Below are positions 33,126-41,426 of a DNA stretch of 64,000 nt, piece after piece. The stretch is from positions 1,550,001 to 1,614,000 of the forward strand of contig NZ_CP192599.1 in NCBI RefSeq assembly GCF_050632385.1, written 5' to 3'. The notes under the pieces were generated by a model. The model was not told the origin of the DNA. It did not search any database and saw only the letters and a program-made list of their open reading frames with translations. This stretch comes from Humitalea sp050632385. Its GTDB lineage: Bacteria > Pseudomonadota > Alphaproteobacteria > Acetobacterales > Acetobacteraceae. Numbering within the stretch: the stretch's first letter is position 1; every line of letters starts with the position of its first letter. Made by a program: the position numbers and the translations under genes.

Positions 33126-34163
33126 ATGCCGCACCCCGACACCTGGATCCGCGTGACGCCGACCGGCCTGTATTGCGAACCGGCGGATCTCTTCATCGAC
33201 CCGGGCCGCGCGGTGGATCGTGCCATCGTCAGCCACGGCCACGCCGACCATGCCCGCCCCGGGCACCGGGCGGTGCTGGCCACGGTCGAAACCCTGGCCA
33301 TCATGCGCGCCCGCATGGGCGCCGACCGTGCCGGCGACAGCCAGCAACCCTTGGCGCCGCACGAGGTCTTGCGGGTCAATGACGTGGAGATCCGGCTGGT
33401 GCCGGCCGGGCATGTGCTCGGCTCGGCGCAGGTGGTGCTGGACTGGCGCGGCAGCCGGATCGTGGTCTCGGGCGACTACAAGCGCCAGGCCGACCCGACC
33501 TGTGCGCCCTTCGAAGCCGTGCCCTGCGATGTCTTCGTCACCGAGGCGACCTTTGGCCTGCCGGTGTTTCGCCACCCCGACCCGGATGCGGAGGTCGCGC
33601 GGTTGCTCGCCAGCCTGCGGCTTTTCCCGGATCGCTGCCACATCATCGGCGTCTATGCGCTGGGCAAGGCGCAACGGCTGATCGCGCTGCTGCGGCGGGC
33701 CGGCTGGGATCGGCCGATCTACCTGCATGGCGCCTTGATGGCGCTGTGCCGGCTGTATGAGGAACTGGGCGTGCCGCTCGGCGACCTTCGTCCCGTCCCG
33801 GCGCCGCAAAAACGCGGCCAGGCGGGGGCGCTGCTGGCGGGTGAGATCGTGATGGCGCCGCCCTCGGCCGAGGCCACCCCCTGGGCGCGGCGGCTGGCCG
33901 ATCCTGTGACCTGTTCAGCCTCCGGCTGGATGCGGGTGCGGCAGCGCGCCAAGGCGAGCGGGATCGAACTGCCGCTGGTCATCTCCGACCATGCCGACTG
34001 GGACGATTTGCTGGCCACATGTGCGGAGGTCGCGGCGCCGGAGGTCTGGATTACCCATGGCCGCGACGACGCGCTGGCCCATGCGCTGACCGGCCGCGGG
34101 GTGCGGGCGCGCGCGCTGCACCTGGTCGGACGGGGCGACGAGGAAGCGCCCGAGGCCGCATGA
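33126..34163 (+). CDS. ligase-associated DNA exonuclease (metallo-beta-lactamase fold)
   Basis: A 345-residue nuclease of the bacterial ligase-associated exonuclease family, related to SNM1/Artemis and CPSF. The metal site HGHADH is at 37-42, with VVSGDYKRQ and VFVTEATFGLP further on and SDHADWDDL with ITHG in the C-terminal part. The start is placed at MPHPDTW (33126). Its stop overlaps the ligase start (ATGA), so the two proteins are made together. Expected role: processing of DNA ends or crosslink damage before ligation. Confidence 0.92.
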   Translation: MPHPDTWIRVTPTGLYCEPADLFIDPGRAVDRAIVSHGHADHARPGHRAVLATVETLAIMRARMGADRAGDSQQPLAPHEVLRVNDVEIRLVPAGHVLGSAQVVLDWRGSRIVVSGDYKRQADPTCAPFEAVPCDVFVTEATFGLPVFRHPDPDAEVARLLASLRLFPDRCHIIGVYALGKAQRLIALLRRAGWDRPIYLHGALMALCRLYEELGVPLGDLRPVPAPQKRGQAGALLAGEIVMAPPSAEATPWARRLADPVTCSASGWMRVRQRAKASGIELPLVISDHADWDDLLATCAEVAAPEVWITHGRDDALAHALTGRGVRARALHLVGRGDEEAPEAA

Positions 34164-35755
34164 GCAGCCATGAAAAAGGCTTGGCCGCCTTCGCCAACCT
34201 GCTGGAACGGCTGCTGTTCAGCCAGGGGCGCAACGCCAAGATCGCCCTGCTGCGCGACTGGTTCGCCACCCAGGCCGACCCCGATCGCGGCATCGGGCTG
34301 GCGGCGCTGATGGGGGAATTGTCCTTCACCGTGGCCAAGCCCGCGATGATCCGCGCGCTGGCGGCGGAGCGCACCGATCCGGTGCTATGGGACCTGTCCT
34401 ACGACTACGTGGGCGACATGGCCGAAACCGTGGCACTGATCTGGCCGGAACCGGCCGATCGCCGCAACACGCCGCCGCCATCCTTGGCGGAGATCGTCGA
34501 GACGCTGGAGAACGCGCCCAAGGCGGCGATCCCGGGCATCCTGGCGGGCTGGCTGGACACGCTGGACGCGTCAGGCCGCCTGGCGCTGGTGAAACTCGTG
34601 ACGGGTGGCTTGCGGGTCGGCGCCTCGGGGCGTCTTGCCCGTGTGGCCCTCGCGGAATGGGCGCAAAAACCGGTCGAGGCGGTTGAGGAAGCCTGGCACG
34701 CCTGCCTGCCGCCCTACCTGGCCTTGTTCGCTTGGGCGGAGGGGAAGGGGCCGCGCCCCGATGCGGCCGATGCGCCGGTGTTCCGGCCGCTGATGCTGGC
34801 GCATCCCCTGGACGACACCGACCTTCTGGGCGTGACGGCCGCGACGCATCGCGCCGAATGGAAATGGGATGGCATCCGTGTGCAGGCCTGCGCCGGCCCC
34901 GGCGGGCGGCGGCTGTGGTCGCGCAGTGGCGAGGATCTGTCCGCGACCTTTCCCGACATCATCGCCGCGATGGATTTTTCCGGTGTGCTGGACGGCGAAC
35001 TTTTGGTCATGCGCGATGGCGTGGTCGCGCCCTTCGGCGATCTGCAGCAGCGGTTGAACCGAAAAATCGTCAGCCCGAAAATGCAGCGCGACTATCCGGT
35101 CGGTGTGCGGCTGTATGATCTGTTGTTCGAGGGGGCCGAGGATCTGCGCGGCCTGCCCTTCGACGCACGTCGCCTGCGGCTGGAAGCCTTCGTCGCCACG
35201 CATGCGCCGCAAAAATTCGACGTCTCGCCGCTGGTCGATTTTTCCGACGCCGCCGAACTGGTCGAAAAGCGCGCCGGCGCCCGGGCGGCGGCGATCGAGG
35301 GCCTCATGATCAAGCGCGCCGACGCGCCCTATGTCGCCGGGCGTGTCAAAGGCCTGTGGTGGAAGTGGAAGCGCGCGGCGCTGACCGTCGATTGCGTGCT
35401 GATGTATGCGCAGCGCGGTCACGGCAAGCGGTCCTCCTACTACAGCGACTACACCTTTGGTCTGTGGCGCGGCGATGAACTCGTGCCAGTCGGTAAGGCA
35501 TATTCCGGCTTCACCGACCAGGAATTGGTCTTCCTGGACCGCTGGGTGCGCGAACACACCACCGGCCGCTTCGGCCCCGTGCGGGAGGTGGAGAAGGGCC
35601 TGGTGCTGGAAGTCGCCTTCGACGCCGCCCAGGCCAGCACGCGGCATCGCAGCGGGTTGGCCATGCGCTTCCCGCGCATCGCCCGCATCCGCGCCGACAA
35701 GCCGGCGGCCGAGGCGGATCGGCTGGAGGTCCTGGCCGCCCTTGTGGTGCGTTGA
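34160..35755 (+). CDS. ATP-dependent DNA ligase, damage-response type
   Basis: A 531-residue ligase with an N-terminal DNA-binding domain (about 1-200), the adenylation domain with Lys235 in motif I EWKWDGIR, and the C-terminal OB domain (from about 405, with GLWWKWKRAALTVDCVLMYAQRG as motif V region). It belongs to the ligases encoded beside an SNM1-like exonuclease and usually an Lhr helicase and PdeM-like phosphoesterase. Those two genes are absent here. Seals nicks using ATP in the cytoplasm; the context suggests repair of crosslinks or end damage. Confidence 0.94.
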   Translation: MSSHEKGLAAFANLLERLLFSQGRNAKIALLRDWFATQADPDRGIGLAALMGELSFTVAKPAMIRALAAERTDPVLWDLSYDYVGDMAETVALIWPEPADRRNTPPPSLAEIVETLENAPKAAIPGILAGWLDTLDASGRLALVKLVTGGLRVGASGRLARVALAEWAQKPVEAVEEAWHACLPPYLALFAWAEGKGPRPDAADAPVFRPLMLAHPLDDTDLLGVTAATHRAEWKWDGIRVQACAGPGGRRLWSRSGEDLSATFPDIIAAMDFSGVLDGELLVMRDGVVAPFGDLQQRLNRKIVSPKMQRDYPVGVRLYDLLFEGAEDLRGLPFDARRLRLEAFVATHAPQKFDVSPLVDFSDAAELVEKRAGARAAAIEGLMIKRADAPYVAGRVKGLWWKWKRAALTVDCVLMYAQRGHGKRSSYYSDYTFGLWRGDELVPVGKAYSGFTDQELVFLDRWVREHTTGRFGPVREVEKGLVLEVAFDAAQASTRHRSGLAMRFPRIARIRADKPAAEADRLEVLAALVVR

Positions 35756-35805
35756 CCCCGGCCGGGGGACGTGATGCGGTCCTGGCAACCCAAGGAGGAC
35801 GCCCG

Positions 35806-36597
35806 ATGCCGCTGAAAACCCCGAACACCGCCAAGGCCCGGCTGCTGGCGGGCGAACTTGCCTTGGGCTTCGGCGTGCATGTGCTGCGCGGCCCCACCGC
35901 CGGCGCGGTCGCCGTGGCCAATGGCTTCGACTGGCTGTTCATCGATATGGAACACGGGGCGATGTCGATCGATGACGCGACGCAGATCAGCATCGCCGCA
36001 CTCGGCCAGGGCGTCACGCCCATCGTGCGGGTGTGCAAGGACGCGGTGCATGAAGGCACGCGCTGCCTGGACAATGGCGCCCTGGGCGTCGTGGTGCCGC
36101 ATGTGGACACGGCCGAGGAAGCCGCCGCGATCGTCCGTGCCTATCGCTTTCCGCCGATCGGCGACCGGTCCTGGGGCGGGCAATCCTATGCGCATGGTCT
36201 GAAGCCGCCCGGTGCCGCCCAGGCGCAGAAGGAATTGAACGACGAAGTCCTGGTGGTCGTGATGATCGAAACCCCGCTGGCGGTCGCCAATGCCGCCGCC
36301 ATCGCCGCGGTGCCGGGGGTGGATGTGCTGCTGTTCGGTACCGGCGACCTGACCGCGACCATGGGGATCGCGGGGCAGGTCGACCATCCGGATGTGCTGG
36401 CGGCCTATACCAAGGTCGGCGCCGATTGCGCCGCCGCGGGCAAGGTGATGGGCATGGGCGGCGTGTATGATGAGGTCGTGGCCCCATCCTATGTGGCACT
36501 CGGCGCCCGCTTCATCCTCGGCGGGTCGGACATGTCCTTCCTGATGGCCGGCAGCGGCGCGCGCGGGGCCTTCCTGAACAGCCTGCGGTCCAAATGA
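35806..36597 (+). CDS. HpcH/HpaI family aldolase
   Basis: A 263-residue TIM-barrel class II aldolase. The metal and catalytic residues lie in FIDMEHGAM (Glu49, His50 region) and VMIETPLAV; VRVCKDAVHEGTRCLDNGALGVVVPHV is the substrate-phosphate/keto acid region. AAGGAGGA precedes the ATG at 35806. Members cleave 2-keto-3-deoxy acids or 4-hydroxy-2-ketoheptanedioate into pyruvate and an aldehyde. The dehydratase at 29.4-31.2 kb could supply a 2-keto-3-deoxy acid, but the two genes are not in one operon. Confidence 0.9.
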   Translation: MPLKTPNTAKARLLAGELALGFGVHVLRGPTAGAVAVANGFDWLFIDMEHGAMSIDDATQISIAALGQGVTPIVRVCKDAVHEGTRCLDNGALGVVVPHVDTAEEAAAIVRAYRFPPIGDRSWGGQSYAHGLKPPGAAQAQKELNDEVLVVVMIETPLAVANAAAIAAVPGVDVLLFGTGDLTATMGIAGQVDHPDVLAAYTKVGADCAAAGKVMGMGGVYDEVVAPSYVALGARFILGGSDMSFLMAGSGARGAFLNSLRSK

Positions 36598-36614
36598 CGC
36601 CGGGTTCATAATCT

Positions 36615-36629
36615 TGCGAATGGTTCGCA
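36615..36629. promoter_or_regulatory. Fur-box-like palindrome
   Basis: TGCGAATGGTTCGCA is a 7-1-7 inverted repeat with one mismatch, close to the alphaproteobacterial form of the Fur box. It lies 29 bases before the ferric binding-protein start, where it would block the promoter in iron-replete cells. Confidence 0.55.
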
Positions 36630-36657
36630 CTAGCGGTATGGAGGCGGCCGCTTCGCC

Positions 36658-37716
36658 ATGAACGGAATTCGCGCCATGACCACCGCCCCAATCTCCCGCC
36701 GCCCGCTCTTCGGTGCCGGACTTGGCCTGGTGCTCGCCGCCCCCAGCCTTGTCCGGGCGCAGGGCACCACGGTCAATCTGTATTCCTCGCGCCATTACGA
36801 CACCGACCGCGCGCTCTACGACGGCTTCACCACCGAAAGCGGCATCCGCGTCCGGCTGATCGAGGGTGACGCCGACCAGTTGATCGAACGCATCCGCAAC
36901 GAGGGCACCAACAGCCCCGCGGACGTCCTGATCACCGTGGACGCCGCCCGCCTGGCCCGTGCGCAGGAAGCCGGCGTGCTGCAGCCGTCGCGCAGCGCCG
37001 TGCTGGAAGCGCGCGTGCCGGCCAGCCTGCGGAATCCCGAAGGCTACTGGTTCGGCGTGTCCCGCCGCGTGCGCGTCATCATGTACGACAAGCAGAAGGG
37101 CGCGCCCGCCGGCCTGCTGCGTTACGAGGACCTGGCCAAGCCAGAATTCCGCGGCCAGATCCTGGTTCGCTCCTCCAGCCACCCCTACAATTTGTCGCTG
37201 ATGGGCAGCATCATCGCCGCCAACGGCGCCGAGGCGGCCGAGGCCTGGGCCCGCGGCGTCGCCGCGAACCTGGCCCGCCCGCCGCAGGGCGGCGACACGC
37301 CGCAGTTCCAGGCGGTGCTCGCCGGGCAGGGGTCGCTGGCCATCGCCAACACCTATTACCTGGCGCGCTTCGGTGCCTCCGCCGTGCCGGCCGAGAAGGC
37401 GGTGTATGAGCGGATCGGGGTGATCTTCCCGAACCAGGCCGATCGCGGCGCGCATGTGAACGTCTCGGGCGCCGGGGTGGTCCGCACCGCGCCGAACCGC
37501 GAAGGCGCTGTGCGCTTCATCGAATACCTGACCAGCCCGCGGGCGCAGGAACTCTTCGCCAACGGGAACTTCGAATACCCGGTGGTCGAGGACGTGCCCC
37601 CGCATCCGGCACTGGCCGCCTTCGGCCCGTTCAAGGCCGATGCGCTGAACGCCGCCGAATACGGCGCCCTGTCGGCGCAGGCATTGCAGATCATGCAGCG
37701 CGCTGGCTGGCGGTAG
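36658..37716 (+). CDS. iron(III) ABC transporter substrate-binding protein (FbpA-like)
   Basis: A 352-residue type 2 periplasmic binding protein. The N-terminus has a twin-arginine SRRPLFG and a hydrophobic core ending at VRAQG, so Tat export is likely. The mature part starts VNLYSSRHYDTDRALYDGF, typical of ferric-binding proteins, and has IANTYYLARFG with the adjacent tyrosines that coordinate iron in this family. An ATG at 36676 (MTTAPISRR) is an alternative start that still keeps the signal. A Fur-box-like site lies upstream. Its permease is probably the convergent gene across the repeat element. Confidence 0.93.
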   Translation: MNGIRAMTTAPISRRPLFGAGLGLVLAAPSLVRAQGTTVNLYSSRHYDTDRALYDGFTTESGIRVRLIEGDADQLIERIRNEGTNSPADVLITVDAARLARAQEAGVLQPSRSAVLEARVPASLRNPEGYWFGVSRRVRVIMYDKQKGAPAGLLRYEDLAKPEFRGQILVRSSSHPYNLSLMGSIIAANGAEAAEAWARGVAANLARPPQGGDTPQFQAVLAGQGSLAIANTYYLARFGASAVPAEKAVYERIGVIFPNQADRGAHVNVSGAGVVRTAPNREGAVRFIEYLTSPRAQELFANGNFEYPVVEDVPPHPALAAFGPFKADALNAAEYGALSAQALQIMQRAGWR

Positions 37717-37969
37717 AAATTGGGGGGGCGGCCCTTTGAAAGGGGCTTCGCCCCTTTCAAACTTTCCCCACCAAGGGGCCGTGGCCCCTTGGAACCCACG
37801 ACGTTTGGTAAAATAAAGAGAGGGGCATCCGTTGATGCGCCTTTGATCGAGGGCCTATCGTGCCCCTCTTTTTATTTTACCAATATTCCGCCGGTCCAGG
37901 GGCGGCGGCCCCTGGTGGGGGAGGTGTGGAGGGGGCAAAGCCCTCTCCACTGTGCCGGTCTCCCATTTC
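37716..37969. repeat. structured palindromic repeat, copy B
   Basis: Second copy of the element at 21924-22178, 254 bases. The hairpins are at 37738-37758 and 37771-37792, with a 23-bp stem 37805-37827 with 37861-37883 (one G opposite T), then two further hairpins in the right third. Compared with copy A the long stem changes at positions 5, 13 and 15, each with the matching change in the other arm. The loop palindrome is kept only through G-T pairs. It lies between the iron binding-protein gene, whose TAG stop it touches, and the convergent permease gene. Confidence 0.85.
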
Positions 37970-37978
37970 AAGGCGCCG

Positions 37979-39700
37979 TTACTTCGCCTTGATCGACCGC
38001 ACCAGCACCACCACTGGCAGCAGCCCGATCAGCACGATCAGCAGTGCCGCGGTTGAGGCTTCGGCCAGGCGTTCGTCCGACGCCAGGTTGTGCACGCGCA
38101 CGGCCAGCGTATCGAAATCGAAGGGCCGGACGATCAGGGTCGCGGGCAGTTCCTTCATCGTGTCGACGAAGACCAGCAGGGCCGCGGTCAACAGGGCGCC
38201 GCGCGCCAGCGGCAGTTCGATCCGTGCCACGGCCTCGGCCGGACCCGCGCCCAGGGTGCGCGCGGCGGCGGCGAGCGACGGTTTGACGCGCGACAAGCCG
38301 CTTTCCGTCGCCTGCAAGGCCACGGCGAGGAACCGCACCAGGTAGGCAAAAATCAACGCCACCACCGTGCCCGACAGCAGCAACCCCGTGGACAGGCCGA
38401 AACTCGCGCGGAAAAATCGGTCCAGCGCGTTGTCGAACAGGCCAAAGGGCACCAGCGTGCCGACCGCGATCACCGACCCCGGCACGGCATAGCCCAGCAT
38501 GGCGATGCGCCGCGCGACGCCCGTGGCGGGGGTGGGGTATTGCCGCCCGCCCCAGGCGATCAGCGCCGCGATGATGACGGCCAGCACCGCGGTGATTCCG
38601 GCCAAGGTCAGGCTGTTGAAGGCAAAGGGCAGGAAGCGTCGCGGATCCAGCGGATCGCCGGCCGTCACCGCCGCAACCAGCAGCCAGCCGGCCGGAATGG
38701 CGAAGCCGACCAGCACCGGCAGGCCACAGGCCAGCATCGCCGCCCAGGCGCGCGGTCCGCGCAATGCGACCTGGCGCAGCGGCGTCTGGCGCGTGGTCAT
38801 CGGATGGAAGCGCCGTCCGCCGCGTGAAACGTGTTCCAGCAGCAGAAGCAAGGTGACGACGCCCATCAGGCAGGCGGCCAGGCGCGTCGCGGCCCCGCGA
38901 TCGGCCATGCCGAACCAGGCCTCGTAGATGCCGGTGGTGAAGGTCGGCACGGAAAAATGCTGCACCGTGCCGAAATCGGCCAGGGTTTCCATCAGGGCCA
39001 GCGCGGTGCCCCCCGCCAGTGCCGGGCGCGCCAGCGGCAGCGCCACATGCAGGAAGGTGCGCGGCAGCGAATGGCCCAGGGTGCGCGACACCTCGATCAG
39101 GCAGACCGATTGCTGGATGAAGGCGGCGCGGCACAGCAGGTAGACATAGGGGTAGAGCACCATCGCCATGACCACGGCGGCCCCGGGCAGGCTGCGGATC
39201 TCCGGGAACCAATAGGCGCCGAAGGGCAGGCCGGTGACGCTGCGCAGGGTGCTCTGCACCGGCCCCGCCACGTCCAGGATTTCCGTATAGACGTAGCCGC
39301 AGACATAGGCCGGCATCGCGAGCGGCAGCAGCAGCGCCACATCCAGCGCCCGGCTGCCGGGAAAGCGGCAGGCGGTGACCAGCCAGGCGGTGATCGCCCC
39401 GCAGGAGGCCACCATCAGCCCGACCAACAGGGTCAGCATCGCAGTATTGGCCAGATACCCCGGCAGGGTGACGCGCAGGACATGCGCCCAGGCGCTGCCC
39501 GAAGGGGCGACCGCCGCGGCCGACAGCACGGCGATGACGGGCGCCGCGACCAGCCCCGCCACCGGCAGGCCCAGCCGCGCCCATAGCGGTATGCGCCGCA
39601 GCGGTGGGCGCGTGATGTCGCGGTCGGGCAGGGGTAGGCTCAGGGACAAGAAACCGGGCCTTGGATTTTTGGCGGGGGTGTCGCGAAGCCGGGATACCAC
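37979..39700 (-). CDS. iron(III)-type ABC transporter permease (FbpB-like, two fused permease domains)
   Basis: A 573-residue inner-membrane protein with about twelve hydrophobic segments. It consists of two BPD-type permease domains, each with an EAA loop: EVSRTLGHSLPRTFLHVALPLARPAL near 205-230 and AAARTLGAGPAEAVARIELPLARGAL near 490-515. FGTVQHFSVPTFTTGIYEAWFGMAD is typical of FbpB. A GTG at 39700 gives the longest form. It is convergent with the FbpA-like gene, an unusual arrangement for one transporter, and no FbpC ATPase is encoded here. Confidence 0.93.
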   Translation of the reverse strand: MVSRLRDTPAKNPRPGFLSLSLPLPDRDITRPPLRRIPLWARLGLPVAGLVAAPVIAVLSAAAVAPSGSAWAHVLRVTLPGYLANTAMLTLLVGLMVASCGAITAWLVTACRFPGSRALDVALLLPLAMPAYVCGYVYTEILDVAGPVQSTLRSVTGLPFGAYWFPEIRSLPGAAVVMAMVLYPYVYLLCRAAFIQQSVCLIEVSRTLGHSLPRTFLHVALPLARPALAGGTALALMETLADFGTVQHFSVPTFTTGIYEAWFGMADRGAATRLAACLMGVVTLLLLLEHVSRGGRRFHPMTTRQTPLRQVALRGPRAWAAMLACGLPVLVGFAIPAGWLLVAAVTAGDPLDPRRFLPFAFNSLTLAGITAVLAVIIAALIAWGGRQYPTPATGVARRIAMLGYAVPGSVIAVGTLVPFGLFDNALDRFFRASFGLSTGLLLSGTVVALIFAYLVRFLAVALQATESGLSRVKPSLAAAARTLGAGPAEAVARIELPLARGALLTAALLVFVDTMKELPATLIVRPFDFDTLAVRVHNLASDERLAEASTAALLIVLIGLLPVVVLVRSIKAK

Positions 39701-39742
39701 CCCAGAACTGGCGGGGACAGCGTCGCCACCCCCGCGCGTATG

Positions 39743-40384
39743 TCAGCCCTTCTTGGCGGCCTTATGCTGGGCCCATTCCTCCGGCGACATGCGCGGGATT
39801 TCGATCCGCTCGGTCGTCAGCGAATACCAGCCGCGGCCGTGCATGCGCCCGACCAGCCCGAGCTTGGGCGAGTCGATGTAATGCTTCTCCGCGTTCAGCA
39901 CGCAGTCGTCCTGCACATGCATCGCCAGGATCCTGCCCAGGACCAGCGTATGGAGGCCGAGGGGGACCAGTTGGTAGACCTCGCATTCCATCGCCACCGG
40001 GCTGCCGGCGATGCGCGGCGGCTTGACCAGGCTGGAGGGGATCGTCTCCAGCCCCGCCTCGTCCAACTCATCGACCTCCGGGCCGAAATCGGTCGCCGTG
40101 ATGTTCATCTGCAGCGCCTGGGCTTGGGAGACCAGGCAGATGGTGAACTGGCCGGTGGCCTCGATATTGGACAGCGTGTCTTTCTTTCCGGTGCCGCGCA
40201 GCCCGATGCCGATCCCCACGATCGGCGGGTCGGAGGCGAAGCCGTTGAAGAAGGAATAGGGCGCGGCATTGCGGACACCATCGGCATCCTGGCTGACCAC
40301 CCAGGCAACGGGGCGGGGCACGATGGTCGAGACGATCAGCTTGTAGCGTTCGGCATGGGGTATGTCGTTGAAGTCGAACATCAT
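39743..40384 (-). CDS. flavin reductase family protein (FMN-binding split barrel)
   Basis: A 213-residue DIM6/NtaB-type protein with MMFDFNDIPHAERYKLIVSTIVPRPVAWV at the start, the flavin-binding APYSFFNGFASDPPIVGIG and DTLSNIEATGQFTICL. Members reduce FMN with NADH for two-component monooxygenases, or bind other cofactors. The likely client is the NtaA-type monooxygenase at 20574-21926 or the luciferase-like protein beside it, about 18 kb away. It precedes the iron permease on the same strand by 42 bases. Confidence 0.88.
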   Translation of the reverse strand: MMFDFNDIPHAERYKLIVSTIVPRPVAWVVSQDADGVRNAAPYSFFNGFASDPPIVGIGIGLRGTGKKDTLSNIEATGQFTICLVSQAQALQMNITATDFGPEVDELDEAGLETIPSSLVKPPRIAGSPVAMECEVYQLVPLGLHTLVLGRILAMHVQDDCVLNAEKHYIDSPKLGLVGRMHGRGWYSLTTERIEIPRMSPEEWAQHKAAKKG

Positions 40385-40403
40385 GGTCGGGGGTCATCCA
40401 CAG

Positions 40404-40447
40404 TGTTGGGGCGTCCGTGTTGGGGCGTCCGTTCAGCGGCCGAACGG
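40404..40447. repeat. 14-bp tandem duplication followed by a small hairpin
   Basis: TGTTGGGGCGTCCG occurs twice in a row at 40404-40417 and 40418-40431, then CCGTTC (40429-40434) and GAACGG (40442-40447) form a six-bp hairpin. It lies after the hydroxyacid dehydrogenase stop and before the flavin reductase start on the minus strand. The hairpin may end the dehydrogenase transcript. Confidence 0.5.
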
Positions 40448-40460
40448 CGTTTGACGATCC

Positions 40461-41426
40461 TTAAGCCACGCGATGCGGCGGTGCAGCACCACGCAATAGC
40501 ACGGCGTCGAGGTTGTCGAGCGCACGGAACCCCATGGCGTCGCGCGTCTCGATCGTACCGGACCCCAGATGCGGCAGCAGCGTGATGTTCGGGGCGCCGA
40601 GGTAGCCCGGATACAGCCGCGGTTCGCCGTCATAGACGTCCAGCCCCGCTGCCCGCACATGGCCGCTTTCCAGCGCCGCGCAAAGCGCCGCGTCATCGAC
40701 CGTGCCGCCGCGACCGGTGTTCACCACGATACTGCCGGCCGGCAGTTGCGCGATGCGTTCGGCGCTCAGCCAGTGCCGGGTCGCGGCCCCGCCCGGGATA
40801 TGCATCGACAGGATGTCGATGGAGCGCAGGAAGGCCTCGTCATCCTCGTGGAAGATTGCGCCCAATTCCTGTTCCGGCGGCAGGCGGGTGCGGTTGCGGT
40901 AGTGGATCACCAGGCCAAAGCCCCGCGCCATCTTGGCCAGTTCGCGCCCGATGCGGCCCTTGCCCAGGATGCCGAGGCGCTTGCCCTCCAAGGTCACGCC
41001 CATCAACTGGGTCGGCGCCCAGCCTGGCCATTGGCGGGCGCGGATCATCATCTCGCCCTCGGTGGCGCGGCGGGCGGCCATCAGGATCAGCAGCATGGCG
41101 ATCTCGGCGGTCGCGACGCTGAGCACATCGGGGGTATTGGCGACCGCGATGCCACGGGCGGCGGCGGCATCCAGCGCGATATGGTCGGTGCCGACGCTGA
41201 AGGTCGCGATGATCTTTATGCTCGCGGGCAGGGCCTGGATGGTCCCGGCATCCAAGGGGTCGCCGGCGGCGCAGAGGATGCCATCCGCCCCGATGGCGGC
41301 GGCCAGCAGGCTGTCGCGCGTCCAGGGGATGTCATGCGGGTTCAGCACGGCGTCGTAGTCGCGGGCGGCCCGGGCCTCGACCGCGGGGGGCAGGCGCCGG
41401 GTGACGAGCAAGCGGGGCATGGGCAT
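40461..41426 (-). CDS. D-2-hydroxyacid dehydrogenase (glyoxylate reductase-like), tandem copy 2
   Basis: A 321-residue NAD(P)-dependent dehydrogenase. GKGRIG (155-160), Arg239 (NTGRGG), Glu268 (DVYDGEP) and His286 (LPHLGSG) are intact. The ATG at 41426 overlaps the stop of the upstream paralogue (TGATG) with GGAG six bases before. TFSVGTDHIALDAAAARGIAVANTPDV and GSGTIETRDAMGFRALDNLDAVL closely parallel the neighbour, so the pair arose by duplication. Reduces a small 2-keto acid, perhaps glyoxylate or hydroxypyruvate. Confidence 0.92.
   Translation of the reverse strand: MPMPRLLVTRRLPPAVEARAARDYDAVLNPHDIPWTRDSLLAAAIGADGILCAAGDPLDAGTIQALPASIKIIATFSVGTDHIALDAAAARGIAVANTPDVLSVATAEIAMLLILMAARRATEGEMMIRARQWPGWAPTQLMGVTLEGKRLGILGKGRIGRELAKMARGFGLVIHYRNRTRLPPEQELGAIFHEDDEAFLRSIDILSMHIPGGAATRHWLSAERIAQLPAGSIVVNTGRGGTVDDAALCAALESGHVRAAGLDVYDGEPRLYPGYLGAPNITLLPHLGSGTIETRDAMGFRALDNLDAVLLRGAAPPHRVA

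Noticed and set aside
35449..37605. 718-codon minus-strand open frame across the aldolase and iron-binding genes
   Set aside because: It spans three well-supported plus-strand genes and reads as low-complexity His/Gly/Gln-rich sequence.
37968..39584. Alternative reading frame of 538 codons through the iron permease gene
   Set aside because: It is rich in Gly/Arg/Ala without membrane segments, whereas the frame 37979-39700 encodes two complete permease domains.
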